A DNA stretch of 59,098 nt, taken from assembly GCA_944376205.1 (NCBI GenBank), contig CALWBV010000010.1:1-59098 (forward strand), written 5' to 3'. The DNA is from an uncultured Christensenellaceae bacterium. GTDB lineage: Bacteria; Bacillota; Clostridia; Christensenellales; UBA3700. Shown here one piece after another: positions 8,739 to 16,903 of the stretch; position 1 is the stretch's first letter; the number at the start of each line of letters is the position of its first letter. The translations under genes were made by a program, and so were the position numbers. Under the pieces are notes generated by a model. That model saw nothing but the letters and a program-made list of their open reading frames with translations. It was not told the origin of the DNA and made no database searches.

Positions 8739-10223
8739 TTAAATACCGAAATCGTTTTCTTCAATACCCTGTACGAAAGTCAGTTCTTTTTCTCCTATCT
8801 TATGCGAATCCCCGAAAATCTCTACCGTATATTTACCGGCGGCGATATCCAGTTTTTCGCTCTTCCAGTTTCTTATGTTGCCGCTGCAAGCGTAATTTTT
8901 ACCGTTGATCTTGACTGATACCATAGAAAATTTACGGTCTACGAAAAACTCTATCTGAGGTTTTTCGCAAGGTTGCAGTTTTATAACGTCGCTTGCAAAC
9001 TCTATCACGATATCTTCCTTTTTATCAGGCACCTGGGGTTTTTCCGCAGGGGCAGGATTTACGGGTGCGGTAGGCACATCGGGTGCTTTTGCCGCCGCCG
9101 AAGGGTCTATTCCCGCATATCTCTCAAACTCGACGATTTCTCTCTTGCTTACCGAAGGTCTGACCTGTCTGAAAGCGTTGATGAGATCGTTTCTGGTGAT
9201 TTTAACGATAGAGTCGCTCTGAATTGCTTTGAGCAAAGGGTCTTCTTTGGCTCTGTCGCAAATTTCCTCTATATCGGCACCGCTGTATCCGTCGCTTATT
9301 CTTACAAGTTCGTCAATGCTTACGCTGTCGTCCAATGGAGCGTTTTTAAGAAATTTATTCAACAAAAATCTGCGTGCTTCGCCGTCGGGCAAAGGTACGT
9401 ATATTTTTTGAGAAAATCTTCCCGAACGCATAGCTGCGCCGTCGATATCCCACGGTCTGTTTGTCGCACCCAACAAAAGAAGATTGGGGTTGCGTCCCAC
9501 AAATCCGTCAATCTGTTGCAAAAACTCGTTGACTCGCTTGTCGTTGTGGATATCTTCGCCTCTCTTGCCTATGAGCGAATCCATTTCGTCGATAAAAATT
9601 ATAGCAAGTTTTTCTTTTCTCGCCGTCTCGAACAGAGAGTTGATGTTCTTTTCGGAATCACCTACCCACTTGCTGACGATATCCGAACCTTTTATGGCAA
9701 AAAACGTTGCCCCTACTTCGCATGCGATAGCCTTGGCAATCATAGTCTTACCTGTTCCGGGAGGGCCGTACAACAACACGCCGCCGCCCGTCTTTTTGCC
9801 GTAAGCCGCATATTTTTCGGGATACTTGAGAGGATTTATCATTCTAGTAGTAATTGCTTTTTTGACATCCTCGAGACCGGCTATATCCGAAAAATGTATA
9901 TTGGGAATCTCCGCCGCCGCCCACTGCTTGCCTTCGTCGTCGTTTTTTGACGTCTGACTTTGCGCAGGGGAAGTGCGTCTGTCCTTGGAATTTTCCATCT
10001 CCGCTTCGAGGTTTTCGGCAATGTCTATAAGTCTCTTTGCCCTCTCGATTCTGGCTTTTTTTAGTTCGGGAGAAGAAATTTTCGCCAGCTTGAGCATGGT
10101 CTCCGCCGCCAGCATGTAATTTCTTTTTGCCAAAGCGACGTTATTCTCTTGCTGTGCCTTTTTTGCATTGGCATAATACGCTTCGAATTTGTCTGTCAAT
10201 ATCGAAATATTAAGATTGTCCAT
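8739..10223 (-). CDS. Vps4-like AAA ATPase with MIT-like N-terminus and C-terminal beta domain
   Basis: A 494-residue protein. Residues 1-80 form a three-helix segment with the alternation typical of MIT domains, the ESCRT-III binding module of Vps4. A linker (80-105) leads to a meiotic-clade AAA domain: Walker A GPPGTGKT (153-160), pore loop SKWVGDSEK (184-192), Walker B IIFIDEMD (208-215), LGATNRPWDID (251-260), arginine fingers near 266-269. The pore loop and the block around it read almost like eukaryotic Vps4. A Pro-rich linker (380-400) is followed by about 90 beta-rich residues not found in Vps4. Start: ATG preceded by GGAGAG. It lies directly downstream of the Snf7-like gene, so it probably extracts or disassembles that polymer. 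A katanin/spastin-type role on another substrate is the alternative. Confidence 0.9.
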   Translation of the reverse strand: MDNLNISILTDKFEAYYANAKKAQQENNVALAKRNYMLAAETMLKLAKISSPELKKARIERAKRLIDIAENLEAEMENSKDRRTSPAQSQTSKNDDEGKQWAAAEIPNIHFSDIAGLEDVKKAITTRMINPLKYPEKYAAYGKKTGGGVLLYGPPGTGKTMIAKAIACEVGATFFAIKGSDIVSKWVGDSEKNINSLFETARKEKLAIIFIDEMDSLIGKRGEDIHNDKRVNEFLQQIDGFVGRNPNLLLLGATNRPWDIDGAAMRSGRFSQKIYVPLPDGEARRFLLNKFLKNAPLDDSVSIDELVRISDGYSGADIEEICDRAKEDPLLKAIQSDSIVKITRNDLINAFRQVRPSVSKREIVEFERYAGIDPSAAAKAPDVPTAPVNPAPAEKPQVPDKKEDIVIEFASDVIKLQPCEKPQIEFFVDRKFSMVSVKINGKNYACSGNIRNWKSEKLDIAAGKYTVEIFGDSHKIGEKELTFVQGIEENDFGI

Positions 10224-10336
10224 ATTCTCTCCGTATGTATTTTTCTTGACCGTAAAATTTTAATGACTCTCAATAGCGGTTCTATAAGAATCGTTTCTTT
10301 GACCGCCTGCGTGAAAATCGTCAATTACAGCACAGC

Positions 10337-10366
10337 GACGGACAACGTATTTTACACGTCTCCGTC
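10337..10366 (-). other. Hairpin in the ESCRT-III/Vps4 intergenic gap
   Basis: In the unusually long 170-bp gap between the Snf7-like gene and the ATPase gene. Arms GACGGA and ACGT pair with ACGT and TCCGTC around a 7-base loop, without a T run. No consensus promoter is visible here. It could be an RNA processing or partial attenuation site that sets the ratio of filament protein to ATPase. Confidence 0.5.
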
Positions 10367-10393
10367 ATCCGACTGCATAAAATAACAGTTAAA

Positions 10394-10981
10394 TCAGATA
10401 TCGCTTTCGAGTTTTTTGCGCAGACTTGCCAATTCTTTTTCGATAGCGTCGTCGCTGTCTGTGTCAAGTCCAACTTGTTTGTCGATAAGATCTTTTATCT
10501 CGGTATCGTCGATAGAATCCGTGGAGCCCGAAGCCGAACGGAAACTGTCCTGACTCGTCTCCATGAACATATCCATCTGCTCAGCCTGATGTTCTGCCTT
10601 GCCCATTGCGACTTCGAATTGTTTCTGAACTTCGATAAATTCTTTTTCGTCGGCCAGTTTTGCCATCTCCTTGCTGAGGACGCTCATTCCGCCCAAAAAT
10701 TCTTTGGTCATCATGGTCATATCCTTCATCTGCGAGGTGATTTCGAAGTTGAGCAACATTTCCTGCGCTCTTCTCTGTTGCAACAAGGTCATCTTGTAGC
10801 CTGTCAATGCGAGATTGTATTGAGCTTCGAGACCGTTTTTCTTGGCGATTTTAGCCTTTTCGATCATGGCTTTTTTCTGTTCTTCCAAGGTATTGATCTG
10901 TTTGTTCATCGCATTGATAGTGCGCTTTACAAGCATTTTTTTCTCTATTTCTTTTTCCTGTTTACTCTTAAAAAGTCCCAT
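10394..10981 (-). CDS. ESCRT-III (Snf7/CHMP)-like protein with MIM1-like tail
   Basis: A 195-residue all-helical protein laid out like a CHMP1/Vps2 subunit: a basic N-terminus (MGLFKSK), a long alpha-1/alpha-2 hairpin (about 18-85) with the KNG turn at 48-50, a Met-rich segment holding GGMSVLSKEM (98-106), then QKQFEVAM and a Met/Gln-rich helix (to about 145). A flexible Ser/Asp-rich stretch follows, then an acidic LIDKQVGLD helix, and last ELASLRKKLE (183-192), which resembles the MIT-interacting motif 1 of eukaryotic ESCRT-III except that the Arg/Leu order is swapped. ESCRT-III proteins polymerise on membranes; known bacterial members are PspA and Vipp1, which lack this tail. Its start is one base after the stop of the preceding Snf7-like gene, and it is followed by the Vps4-like ATPase. 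Confidence 0.85.
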   Translation of the reverse strand: MGLFKSKQEKEIEKKMLVKRTINAMNKQINTLEEQKKAMIEKAKIAKKNGLEAQYNLALTGYKMTLLQQRRAQEMLLNFEITSQMKDMTMMTKEFLGGMSVLSKEMAKLADEKEFIEVQKQFEVAMGKAEHQAEQMDMFMETSQDSFRSASGSTDSIDDTEIKDLIDKQVGLDTDSDDAIEKELASLRKKLESDI

Positions 10982-10982
10982 A

Positions 10983-11582
10983 TTAGTCTCCGATATTAGC
11001 CTGTTTTTCTCTCTCGTTATTAGAGCTCGTATCTACGCCGAGTTCGCTGTTGACCTCATCGGCATTCTCGAATATAGCGAGAAGCTGATCGTCCTGCTCG
11101 TTGACTCCGTAGATCTGCTCGTTTTCCACATAACCGCTCTGTATCTCGTTCCAGATATCGTCGGCGGAAGTAAGTACGTTTTCGCTCTTTACCTTGGTAT
11201 TGAGCGCCTTGTTGAGGAATTTGGCGAGACCTTTCTGGTCGCCGAGAAGATTGCCGAGAGAAACCTTGCCTGTGTTGGCAAAGAAACTGTTGTCGTCTAT
11301 TGCCGATTTGAGTCTCTTCATCAATCTGATATTGTAAAGAAGATACATTCCGCGCTTCACGTCTTCATTGCATTCTTCTTTGAGATTCATGATCTTTTTT
11401 GCATAAAACTTTTTGAGTTCGTTGTTTTTTTCTACCTTGCCCTTTTCAAGCAAATCTTCGATATCTTTTGTTTTCTCTACAATACCCGTCTCGATATCCT
11501 GTTGTTGCTTTTCAAGATTGCAAATAGCGTCGACAACGTCCTCTCTTTTGAGTTTTTGATATTTACTCTTAAAAGGCCACAT
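10983..11582 (-). CDS. Second Snf7-like helical protein
   Basis: A 199-residue acidic helical protein. It opens with the same basic MWPFKSK-type start as its neighbour (MGLFKSK) and has a long hairpin at about 13-100, including EDLLEKGKVEKNNELKK and a KRGMYLLYNIRLMKRL helix, which fits the Snf7 alpha-1/alpha-2 core. The second half is acidic (ADDIWNEIQSGYVENEQ) and ends without an obvious MIM1. This would suit a nucleating or partner subunit, as Vps20/Snf7 differ from Vps2/Vps24; that is inference. AGGAG precedes the ATG, and the stop is one base from the next start, implying coupled synthesis with the 195-residue paralogue. No TM segment. Confidence 0.72.
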   Translation of the reverse strand: MWPFKSKYQKLKREDVVDAICNLEKQQQDIETGIVEKTKDIEDLLEKGKVEKNNELKKFYAKKIMNLKEECNEDVKRGMYLLYNIRLMKRLKSAIDDNSFFANTGKVSLGNLLGDQKGLAKFLNKALNTKVKSENVLTSADDIWNEIQSGYVENEQIYGVNEQDDQLLAIFENADEVNSELGVDTSSNNEREKQANIGD

Positions 11583-11600
11583 GCTAGCTACTCCTGTATA

Positions 11601-11942
11601 TTATTTGTTGGTGTAAACCTTGCGTTGAGCAAGCAACAGCTTGATATCCTTGATAGTGCTCTCTGCTTTTGCAAGCGCCTTTTCCTTGTCGCCCTTGGAA
11701 AGTTCGATCTTCAAATCGTCGAGATTGTGCGAGATTTTCTCGTCTATCTTCTTTACTTCGTCAGCGCTGGAAGGCGTGAGATATTTCAAGGTATCCTGCA
11801 ACTTAAGCAATTCCTGACGCATTGCTTCGTTGTCCTCTGCCATAACGAGAAGGATCTCTATGGTCTGGGTATTTTTGTTTGTATCTTCTCTGCTCTTGAG
11901 AATCTTTTCTTTATTGCTTAATTTTTTTCTGAAAAAACACAT
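11601..11942 (-). CDS. Small helical protein of the ESCRT-like operon
   Basis: A 113-residue protein, strongly charged and predicted all-helical by eye. It starts MCFFRKK, echoing the short aromatic/basic N-termini of the two Snf7-like proteins downstream, which in ESCRT-III insert into membranes. The helix around 25-50 and the helix KIDEKISHNLDDLKIELSKGDKEKALAKAE (about 65-94) could form a hairpin. No known family is recognised. AAGGAG precedes the ATG. It lies between the SPFH gene and the Snf7-like pair, so it may be a short third filament subunit or adaptor. A low-information coiled-coil protein of unrelated origin remains possible. Confidence 0.65.
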   Translation of the reverse strand: MCFFRKKLSNKEKILKSREDTNKNTQTIEILLVMAEDNEAMRQELLKLQDTLKYLTPSSADEVKKIDEKISHNLDDLKIELSKGDKEKALAKAESTIKDIKLLLAQRKVYTNK

Positions 11943-11977
11943 AGTCTTAACTCCTTATTCTGCGATTTTATTTATGA

Positions 11978-13012
11978 TTACAATTTGGTTCCGCAACCTG
12001 CGCAGAACATAGCGTCGGAAGGATTTTCCTTCTTGCAGTTGGGACAAACTTTCTTTACGTCGCCAAGTTGTTTACCGCAACCCATACAGAATTTGTCGTT
12101 TTGTCCGTAAGGTCTGCCGCAATTAGGGCAATATCTGCCTGTGGATTTGCTGCCGCCCTCTTTAGGCTCCCAACCGATAATTTTGCAAACTTCGAGATAT
12201 TTTGCATAATCTTTTTGTTTGAGTTCGAGCAAATACTGTTCTCTTTCCCAGTTTTTATCGTCGAGTCTTTCTGCCTCTGCCTTTGCGGCTTCCTCGCGCT
12301 TTTCATCCTCGAGCTTTTTCTTCTCTTCCTCTGCCTTCTGCTTTTTAGCCTGTCTTGCATTTTCAATTGCCTGAATGCTTTCGGGAGAAATGAGTACGTT
12401 TGCAAGCGTAAACGAGAACATTCTCAAGCCGTATTCTTCCTCAAACATCTTGGACAATACTTTGAGTACGGATTGAGCAATTTCATCCTTGTGCTCGCTC
12501 ATTCTGTCATAGGAGAGATTCTTTTCTCTCATGGTCTGTGCGATAGCAGGTTCGATTTTGCTCATCATTCTCATGCTGAGTCTCTCTTTGAGTTCGTCAA
12601 CGTTGAAATTGCCCTTTACGCCGATAAGCTCGAGATATGCCTTTCTGGGATTGCAAATCTGCACCTCGAATTCGCCGTGTGCACCCACTTTGATAGGCAC
12701 GTCCGTCTCGGTGTCTCTCAAGTCAAACTGCGTTCTCGTACCCCAGTTTACCTTGAGCTTTGCGGTCTTTGACATATAGATGACCTCTACGGTAATGTTG
12801 GGGTCGTGCTTTTTCTTTTTGCTGTCAAAAATATCGTAACTTCCGCTGTTGAGGGTATCCATCATCATACCGTCTTTAAGCAAAATAGCGTTGTGTGTTT
12901 CGGGCACGATAATCTTTGCGTCTGCCGGCAAATCGGTTACGCTGAATCTCTTGAAAAGTTCTTCGTTGTTGCCGTCGTAAGTAATAACCTTGTTGATTTC
13001 TTTCTTTGCCAT
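11978..13012 (-). CDS. SPFH/band-7 protein with tandem C-terminal zinc ribbons (YdjI-like)
   Basis: A 344-residue protein. Residues 20-215 form an SPFH domain of the type often annotated as virion-core-like, followed by a charged coiled coil (215-265) rich in Lys/Glu/Ala, then two zinc ribbons (Cys 295, 298, 309, 312 and 323, 326, 337, 340). There is no TM segment. The same architecture occurs in Bacillus subtilis YdjI, encoded next to pspA (ydjF), where it takes part in placing the ESCRT-III-family protein PspA at the membrane. Its position beside two Snf7-like genes repeats that association and supports the ESCRT-III assignment. Start: ATG with GAGGAG upstream. Likely role: membrane-domain scaffold or recruiter for the filament. 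Confidence 0.88.
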   Translation of the reverse strand: MAKKEINKVITYDGNNEELFKRFSVTDLPADAKIIVPETHNAILLKDGMMMDTLNSGSYDIFDSKKKKHDPNITVEVIYMSKTAKLKVNWGTRTQFDLRDTETDVPIKVGAHGEFEVQICNPRKAYLELIGVKGNFNVDELKERLSMRMMSKIEPAIAQTMREKNLSYDRMSEHKDEIAQSVLKVLSKMFEEEYGLRMFSFTLANVLISPESIQAIENARQAKKQKAEEEKKKLEDEKREEAAKAEAERLDDKNWEREQYLLELKQKDYAKYLEVCKIIGWEPKEGGSKSTGRYCPNCGRPYGQNDKFCMGCGKQLGDVKKVCPNCKKENPSDAMFCAGCGTKL

Positions 13013-13081
13013 AATTTACTCCTCAGATTTATTTGATTGTAATTGTTTTTTATTTTGTTTTTCCATATAAAATGGTTTGTT

Positions 13082-15118
13082 TCAGTTGATGCTGACAAAT
13101 ACGGGAAGCGTACATTCTGTCGAAAAAGCTTTGTCTTTTTTCTTCTTTACGCATATCAATATAATGTCAACAACTACGGCTATGCCTGCCGCTATCGCTC
13201 CTATCCAAGCTAATTTTACCACAATTGTAGCCACAAGTGCAACTAAAGCGATAACACTTATTATTATCATAATAAGGCTCAATTTGGATACGGATTTCGT
13301 ATGTTCGCGTTTTTTTGCCTTATAGAGCGAGTCTATATTGTTCTTGCAATGTCCTGCGGCTTCTTTGAACTCCTCTCTTTTTGCCGATCTTATCTTATCG
13401 GGAAGCTTATTGAAGTCGGCGATTATCGCATTGATTTTGTCTATATCTTCGTTTGTATAAGACGTACTTACTTTATAATCTTTAATTCTGTCCGAAAGCT
13501 TTTTGTATATACTCTCGTAACAGTCGTTGATTTTGTCGAAAAACCTCAAAAATCTGTCCTGAATTTTTTTATCGAGTTCCTTATAGACTTTTTCGAGTTT
13601 TGCAAGATTCTCTATTACGGGATCGTCGGACAAAGTTTCGTCTGTGAGTTTTTCAAAAAGTTGCTCTATGCGGTTTTCCTTTTCCTCCGCTATGACGGCG
13701 GGATTGTACTTCTCGTCGAGATACGGACGGTATTTAGGATTTACCCCGTGAAGCGCAAGTTGAATATCTCTCTCCTTTATCGCAAGTATCTTGCAGTAAT
13801 TCTTGAAATTATCGAGAGTGACGCTGTCGTCGGCAATGACGTCTTCGAAACCTTTGATAATTAGATCGAGTTTGCCGGTGTACCGGTCTGCTGCGCCCCT
13901 GTAAGCGTCCTTTTTAAGTTGAAGAATCTTCGTTACAAGCGCTCTTTCTTCGGGCGTGGTAACGCACTCTTGCATCGCTTTGAAAATATCGTGTTCTTCG
14001 AAACCGTTTATCTTAACGAGTTCCTCGTCGTCACGTGCTCTGAATTTTACTAAAAGCAATCTGTGATATAGTCCTACCGAAGGAGGAACTTCCTGCAAGG
14101 CACGTGCCGCAAGCGGCTTGCATTTGTCCCAGTTTCTCGTATTGATAGCGTTGTCGAGTTGCTGCAAAACCGAAATAGCCGACTGCGACATTTTGTTCTT
14201 ATTGAACTCGTCGAGTCTGTCTACGATTTTTGTACGGTCAAAGATTATTCTGCTAATGGTGCTGCCGAGATCGCTGAAAAGCGAATTTCCCTGTCTTACG
14301 CCCTGAAAACTCTGCAAAGACGAAGGCAGGTTTTCGGGAGAGAATCCGTCCATAAACACGGGCACTATCATTTTGCCGTTGGAACCGGAAAGTTTGAGAA
14401 ATCTCGACCACTCGTTTTTGACCCATTTTGAATTTATATACTCACTCTTACTGCATAAGAGAAGCATTACTTTAGCCGTATATAAGCCGTAATAAATATT
14501 AGGCTCGTATTGTCTTACGACGATGTCTTTAAGACTCTTTTCGCTGTAAAATACGTGATAATCCTTTGCAAACTCGTTGTATATCTCGTCTGCAAGCGCT
14601 TTATCTGGCGTCTCTTTGTCGTTGTCGTCACTTTTCTTAAAGCATATAAACACGTCGTAAGGAGGGGTATTCGCCTTGATAGTCTTATATTTTTGTCTAG
14701 CGTCTACTATGCTTTTGAATTGCTTTTCGTAAATTTTTATTTCGTCGGGATAAGCGCATTCGAGAGCTTTGCGATAGTTCTGCGAATCTTTTGGATTAGT
14801 GTCGCTGATAGCAAGGAACGAAGGAAAAGTTTCGCCCTGCGCATCCTGCTCGAACAATACGCTTTGCTCGCAAAGGAAAAGTCCCCAATACACTTGCGAC
14901 GTAACCTCTTTGGGATATTTTTTCAATATCTCCTCGTACTTTGTCTTCGCACCTTCGAAATCCGCACTCTGGCGCTTGTCGTCGGCAGACATAAGGGCAA
15001 TGCCGTATTGACCGTCGAGAGGCTCCTTTGCAAATTCGTTGCCGCAAAAAGGACAGACGTATTTATCGCCCTCCAATTTGACCGCCGCACCGCAAGTAAG
15101 ACACAATTTTAATTTCAC
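13082..15118 (-). CDS. Zinc-ribbon/TIR protein with C-terminal membrane hairpin
   Basis: A 678-residue protein starting with GTG (GAGGT seven bases upstream). Order: zinc ribbon (Cys 6, 9, 22, 25), TPR-like helices (35-140), TIR domain (about 153-290) with YDVFICF, QYEPNIYYGL and WVKNEW holding the predicted catalytic Glu236, then a helical region (290-600) and two adjacent hydrophobic segments near the C-terminus. The N-terminal 300 residues align in layout with the large TIR protein at 2263-6222, so the two are paralogues that differ in their C-terminal part. It lies mid-operon, between the membrane-anchored helical proteins and the SPFH gene. Likely an NAD-consuming effector held at the membrane; a non-catalytic scaffold TIR is the alternative. 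Confidence 0.85.
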   Translation of the reverse strand: MKLKLCLTCGAAVKLEGDKYVCPFCGNEFAKEPLDGQYGIALMSADDKRQSADFEGAKTKYEEILKKYPKEVTSQVYWGLFLCEQSVLFEQDAQGETFPSFLAISDTNPKDSQNYRKALECAYPDEIKIYEKQFKSIVDARQKYKTIKANTPPYDVFICFKKSDDNDKETPDKALADEIYNEFAKDYHVFYSEKSLKDIVVRQYEPNIYYGLYTAKVMLLLCSKSEYINSKWVKNEWSRFLKLSGSNGKMIVPVFMDGFSPENLPSSLQSFQGVRQGNSLFSDLGSTISRIIFDRTKIVDRLDEFNKNKMSQSAISVLQQLDNAINTRNWDKCKPLAARALQEVPPSVGLYHRLLLVKFRARDDEELVKINGFEEHDIFKAMQECVTTPEERALVTKILQLKKDAYRGAADRYTGKLDLIIKGFEDVIADDSVTLDNFKNYCKILAIKERDIQLALHGVNPKYRPYLDEKYNPAVIAEEKENRIEQLFEKLTDETLSDDPVIENLAKLEKVYKELDKKIQDRFLRFFDKINDCYESIYKKLSDRIKDYKVSTSYTNEDIDKINAIIADFNKLPDKIRSAKREEFKEAAGHCKNNIDSLYKAKKREHTKSVSKLSLIMIIISVIALVALVATIVVKLAWIGAIAAGIAVVVDIILICVKKKKDKAFSTECTLPVFVSIN

Positions 15119-15145
15119 TTTTATTACCTCTTTTACCTTTGTAAA

Positions 15146-16903
15146 TTAAATTTCGTCACTCATGTTTTCGTAAATTCCGTCATATTCGGACGCTCTGTCG
15201 ATTACGTTGCGAATAGAATCGAAGACTTTCTGATACGAACGGAATTGCGTCAGATACAAGTTGTATTCGGCAAGGACCTGCCTCAATATGTTCTTTATTT
15301 GAGGTATCCTTCTTGCGTAATATTTGTCTATACTCTTTCTTTTGAGTACGCAGTAGACGATTATCGCTACTCCTGCCACCACACCTACGGCGGAAGCAAT
15401 CATCATATAGTAGCTCAAGAAAAATGCCGCTACGAATATCGCCACCGAAAGACCGAAGCACAAATATGCCGGCCACTGCTTTACTTTCGCTTTGTCTTTT
15501 TGCGCCTTATCGAGATAGAATCTTTCTATATCCTGCTCGGTACGTCCGCTGTCTTTTATATCGACTTTTGCAGAATAATCCTCAATCTTCACGTCGACGT
15601 TATTGAGACGGATATCTTTGTATTCACGCTCTATTTTGTCTACGACTTTTTGGTTGAGCGGCAAAAGATATTTGTAAAGCATAAGTCTCACGTCGTCGCT
15701 GATATCCTTGTCGTTGAGATTTTTGAGCCAGTCCTGAATCTGTTTGCCGAGGTTGATATCCTCGCTCTTTTTCTTTGTTTCCGCCTTGTAGATTTTACGA
15801 GCCGTATCTACGTCTCCTCTCTGTCTGATAATCTCTTCCTGAAGTTCGACTTTATCGAAAATTTCCTTTTCCTTTTCGCAAGGAGCGTCGATGACGTCCG
15901 CCATCTGTTTTTCGATAAGCGCTTTTCTGGTATATTTGGATTTTTTGAGCGACTCGGCTATATTTGCGAGAATATTCTCCGAATTGCATGCAAAATCCAT
16001 ATTCTTTTTCAATATATAGAAATTAACGCAATATTGTTTCAACAGATTAAACTCTTCGCATTTGTCCGTTTGAGTCAACAGCGCATCGTAACCCTCTCTT
16101 ATAACTCTCATCATAAGCTTTCTGTTGTCAAAAGAATTGACTGATTTGGAAAGACTCTTTTCGACAAAAGTTTTGATAGTTTTTTTGATTTTGGGAGAGA
16201 CGTTTTCCGCCCTGTCTGCCATAATCGAGAAAAACAGTAAAAATACCTTGGATTCCTTGCCCTTCTGCGGCAAACTCTTGTATTCTTCCAACCACTTGAG
16301 CGCTTCGTTTTCCTGCTGCGTATTCAAGCTGTGCAGAAAATAGAATATTATCGTATTTCTCTTATCGAGTTCCAAGGCATGCTCAAGCGCCCTTTCCGAC
16401 GCCTTTTTGTCGCCGTTTTTTGCACTGGAAAGACTTATCATAACGGAAGATAGCCAATAGTCCTGCGTCTGATAGTATTGTTTTTCGACGAGCTTGGTCA
16501 TCTTGTCGTTGCCTACGACTTCCTTTTCGAGATTGGTGAGCAATCCGGACATAAGATTTCTTGCCGCATTGAATTCGCCGTATTCGCTGAATCTTTTTTC
16601 GTCAAGTTCTCTTATGGTCTTGTATGCGCTTTCCATCTGCTTATAGCGATTGTAAAGAATATTGATTTCTTCCTGAATAATAAGCGCTTCGCCTACGTTT
16701 TTATCAGAACTGTTGATTATTTTATCGCATCTTTGGAGATTTGACGTAACTTTGTCTCTGTATGAGTCAAGCTCATATTTCGCATTGCTTACGCCGTTTT
16801 CGATAGTCCTTATCTCCGATCTCAATTCGGAGTTGATAGCTTGAAGACGACTTTCTATACTTTCATATTCTCTTAACTCTCTTTTAAGTGATTCGTTACT
16901 CAT
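15146..16903 (-). CDS. Membrane-anchored coiled-coil/TPR-like protein, paralogue 1
   Basis: A 585-residue protein of no recognised family. An N-terminal coiled coil (1-70) leads to a helical region with the block QDYWLSSVMISL (about 150-161) and TPR-like helices, then two adjacent TM segments (about 478-520) and a cytosolic helical tail ending in acidic residues. The same architecture and the block (N/S/Q)DYWL(S/A) recur in the proteins at 19129-20724 and 20721-22493, so three diverged copies lie in this operon. The ATG overlaps the stop of the AAA gene upstream (ATGA), indicating translational coupling with that ATPase. A possible job is a membrane platform or client for the ATPase; this is inference from position only. 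Confidence 0.75.
   Translation of the reverse strand: MSNESLKRELREYESIESRLQAINSELRSEIRTIENGVSNAKYELDSYRDKVTSNLQRCDKIINSSDKNVGEALIIQEEINILYNRYKQMESAYKTIRELDEKRFSEYGEFNAARNLMSGLLTNLEKEVVGNDKMTKLVEKQYYQTQDYWLSSVMISLSSAKNGDKKASERALEHALELDKRNTIIFYFLHSLNTQQENEALKWLEEYKSLPQKGKESKVFLLFFSIMADRAENVSPKIKKTIKTFVEKSLSKSVNSFDNRKLMMRVIREGYDALLTQTDKCEEFNLLKQYCVNFYILKKNMDFACNSENILANIAESLKKSKYTRKALIEKQMADVIDAPCEKEKEIFDKVELQEEIIRQRGDVDTARKIYKAETKKKSEDINLGKQIQDWLKNLNDKDISDDVRLMLYKYLLPLNQKVVDKIEREYKDIRLNNVDVKIEDYSAKVDIKDSGRTEQDIERFYLDKAQKDKAKVKQWPAYLCFGLSVAIFVAAFFLSYYMMIASAVGVVAGVAIIVYCVLKRKSIDKYYARRIPQIKNILRQVLAEYNLYLTQFRSYQKVFDSIRNVIDRASEYDGIYENMSDEI

Noticed and set aside
10394..10981. Calling the 195-residue protein PspA/Vipp1
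   Set aside because: It lacks the PspA N-terminal amphipathic pattern and the usual Ala/Glu/Gln-rich coil, is shorter, and carries the acidic linker and MIM1-like tail of CHMP proteins.
2263..15118. Thoeris or a TIR-containing CBASS system
   Set aside because: There is no ThsA-like SIR2/SLOG or macro-domain effector and no cyclic-nucleotide synthase; the TIR proteins have membrane modules unlike ThsB.
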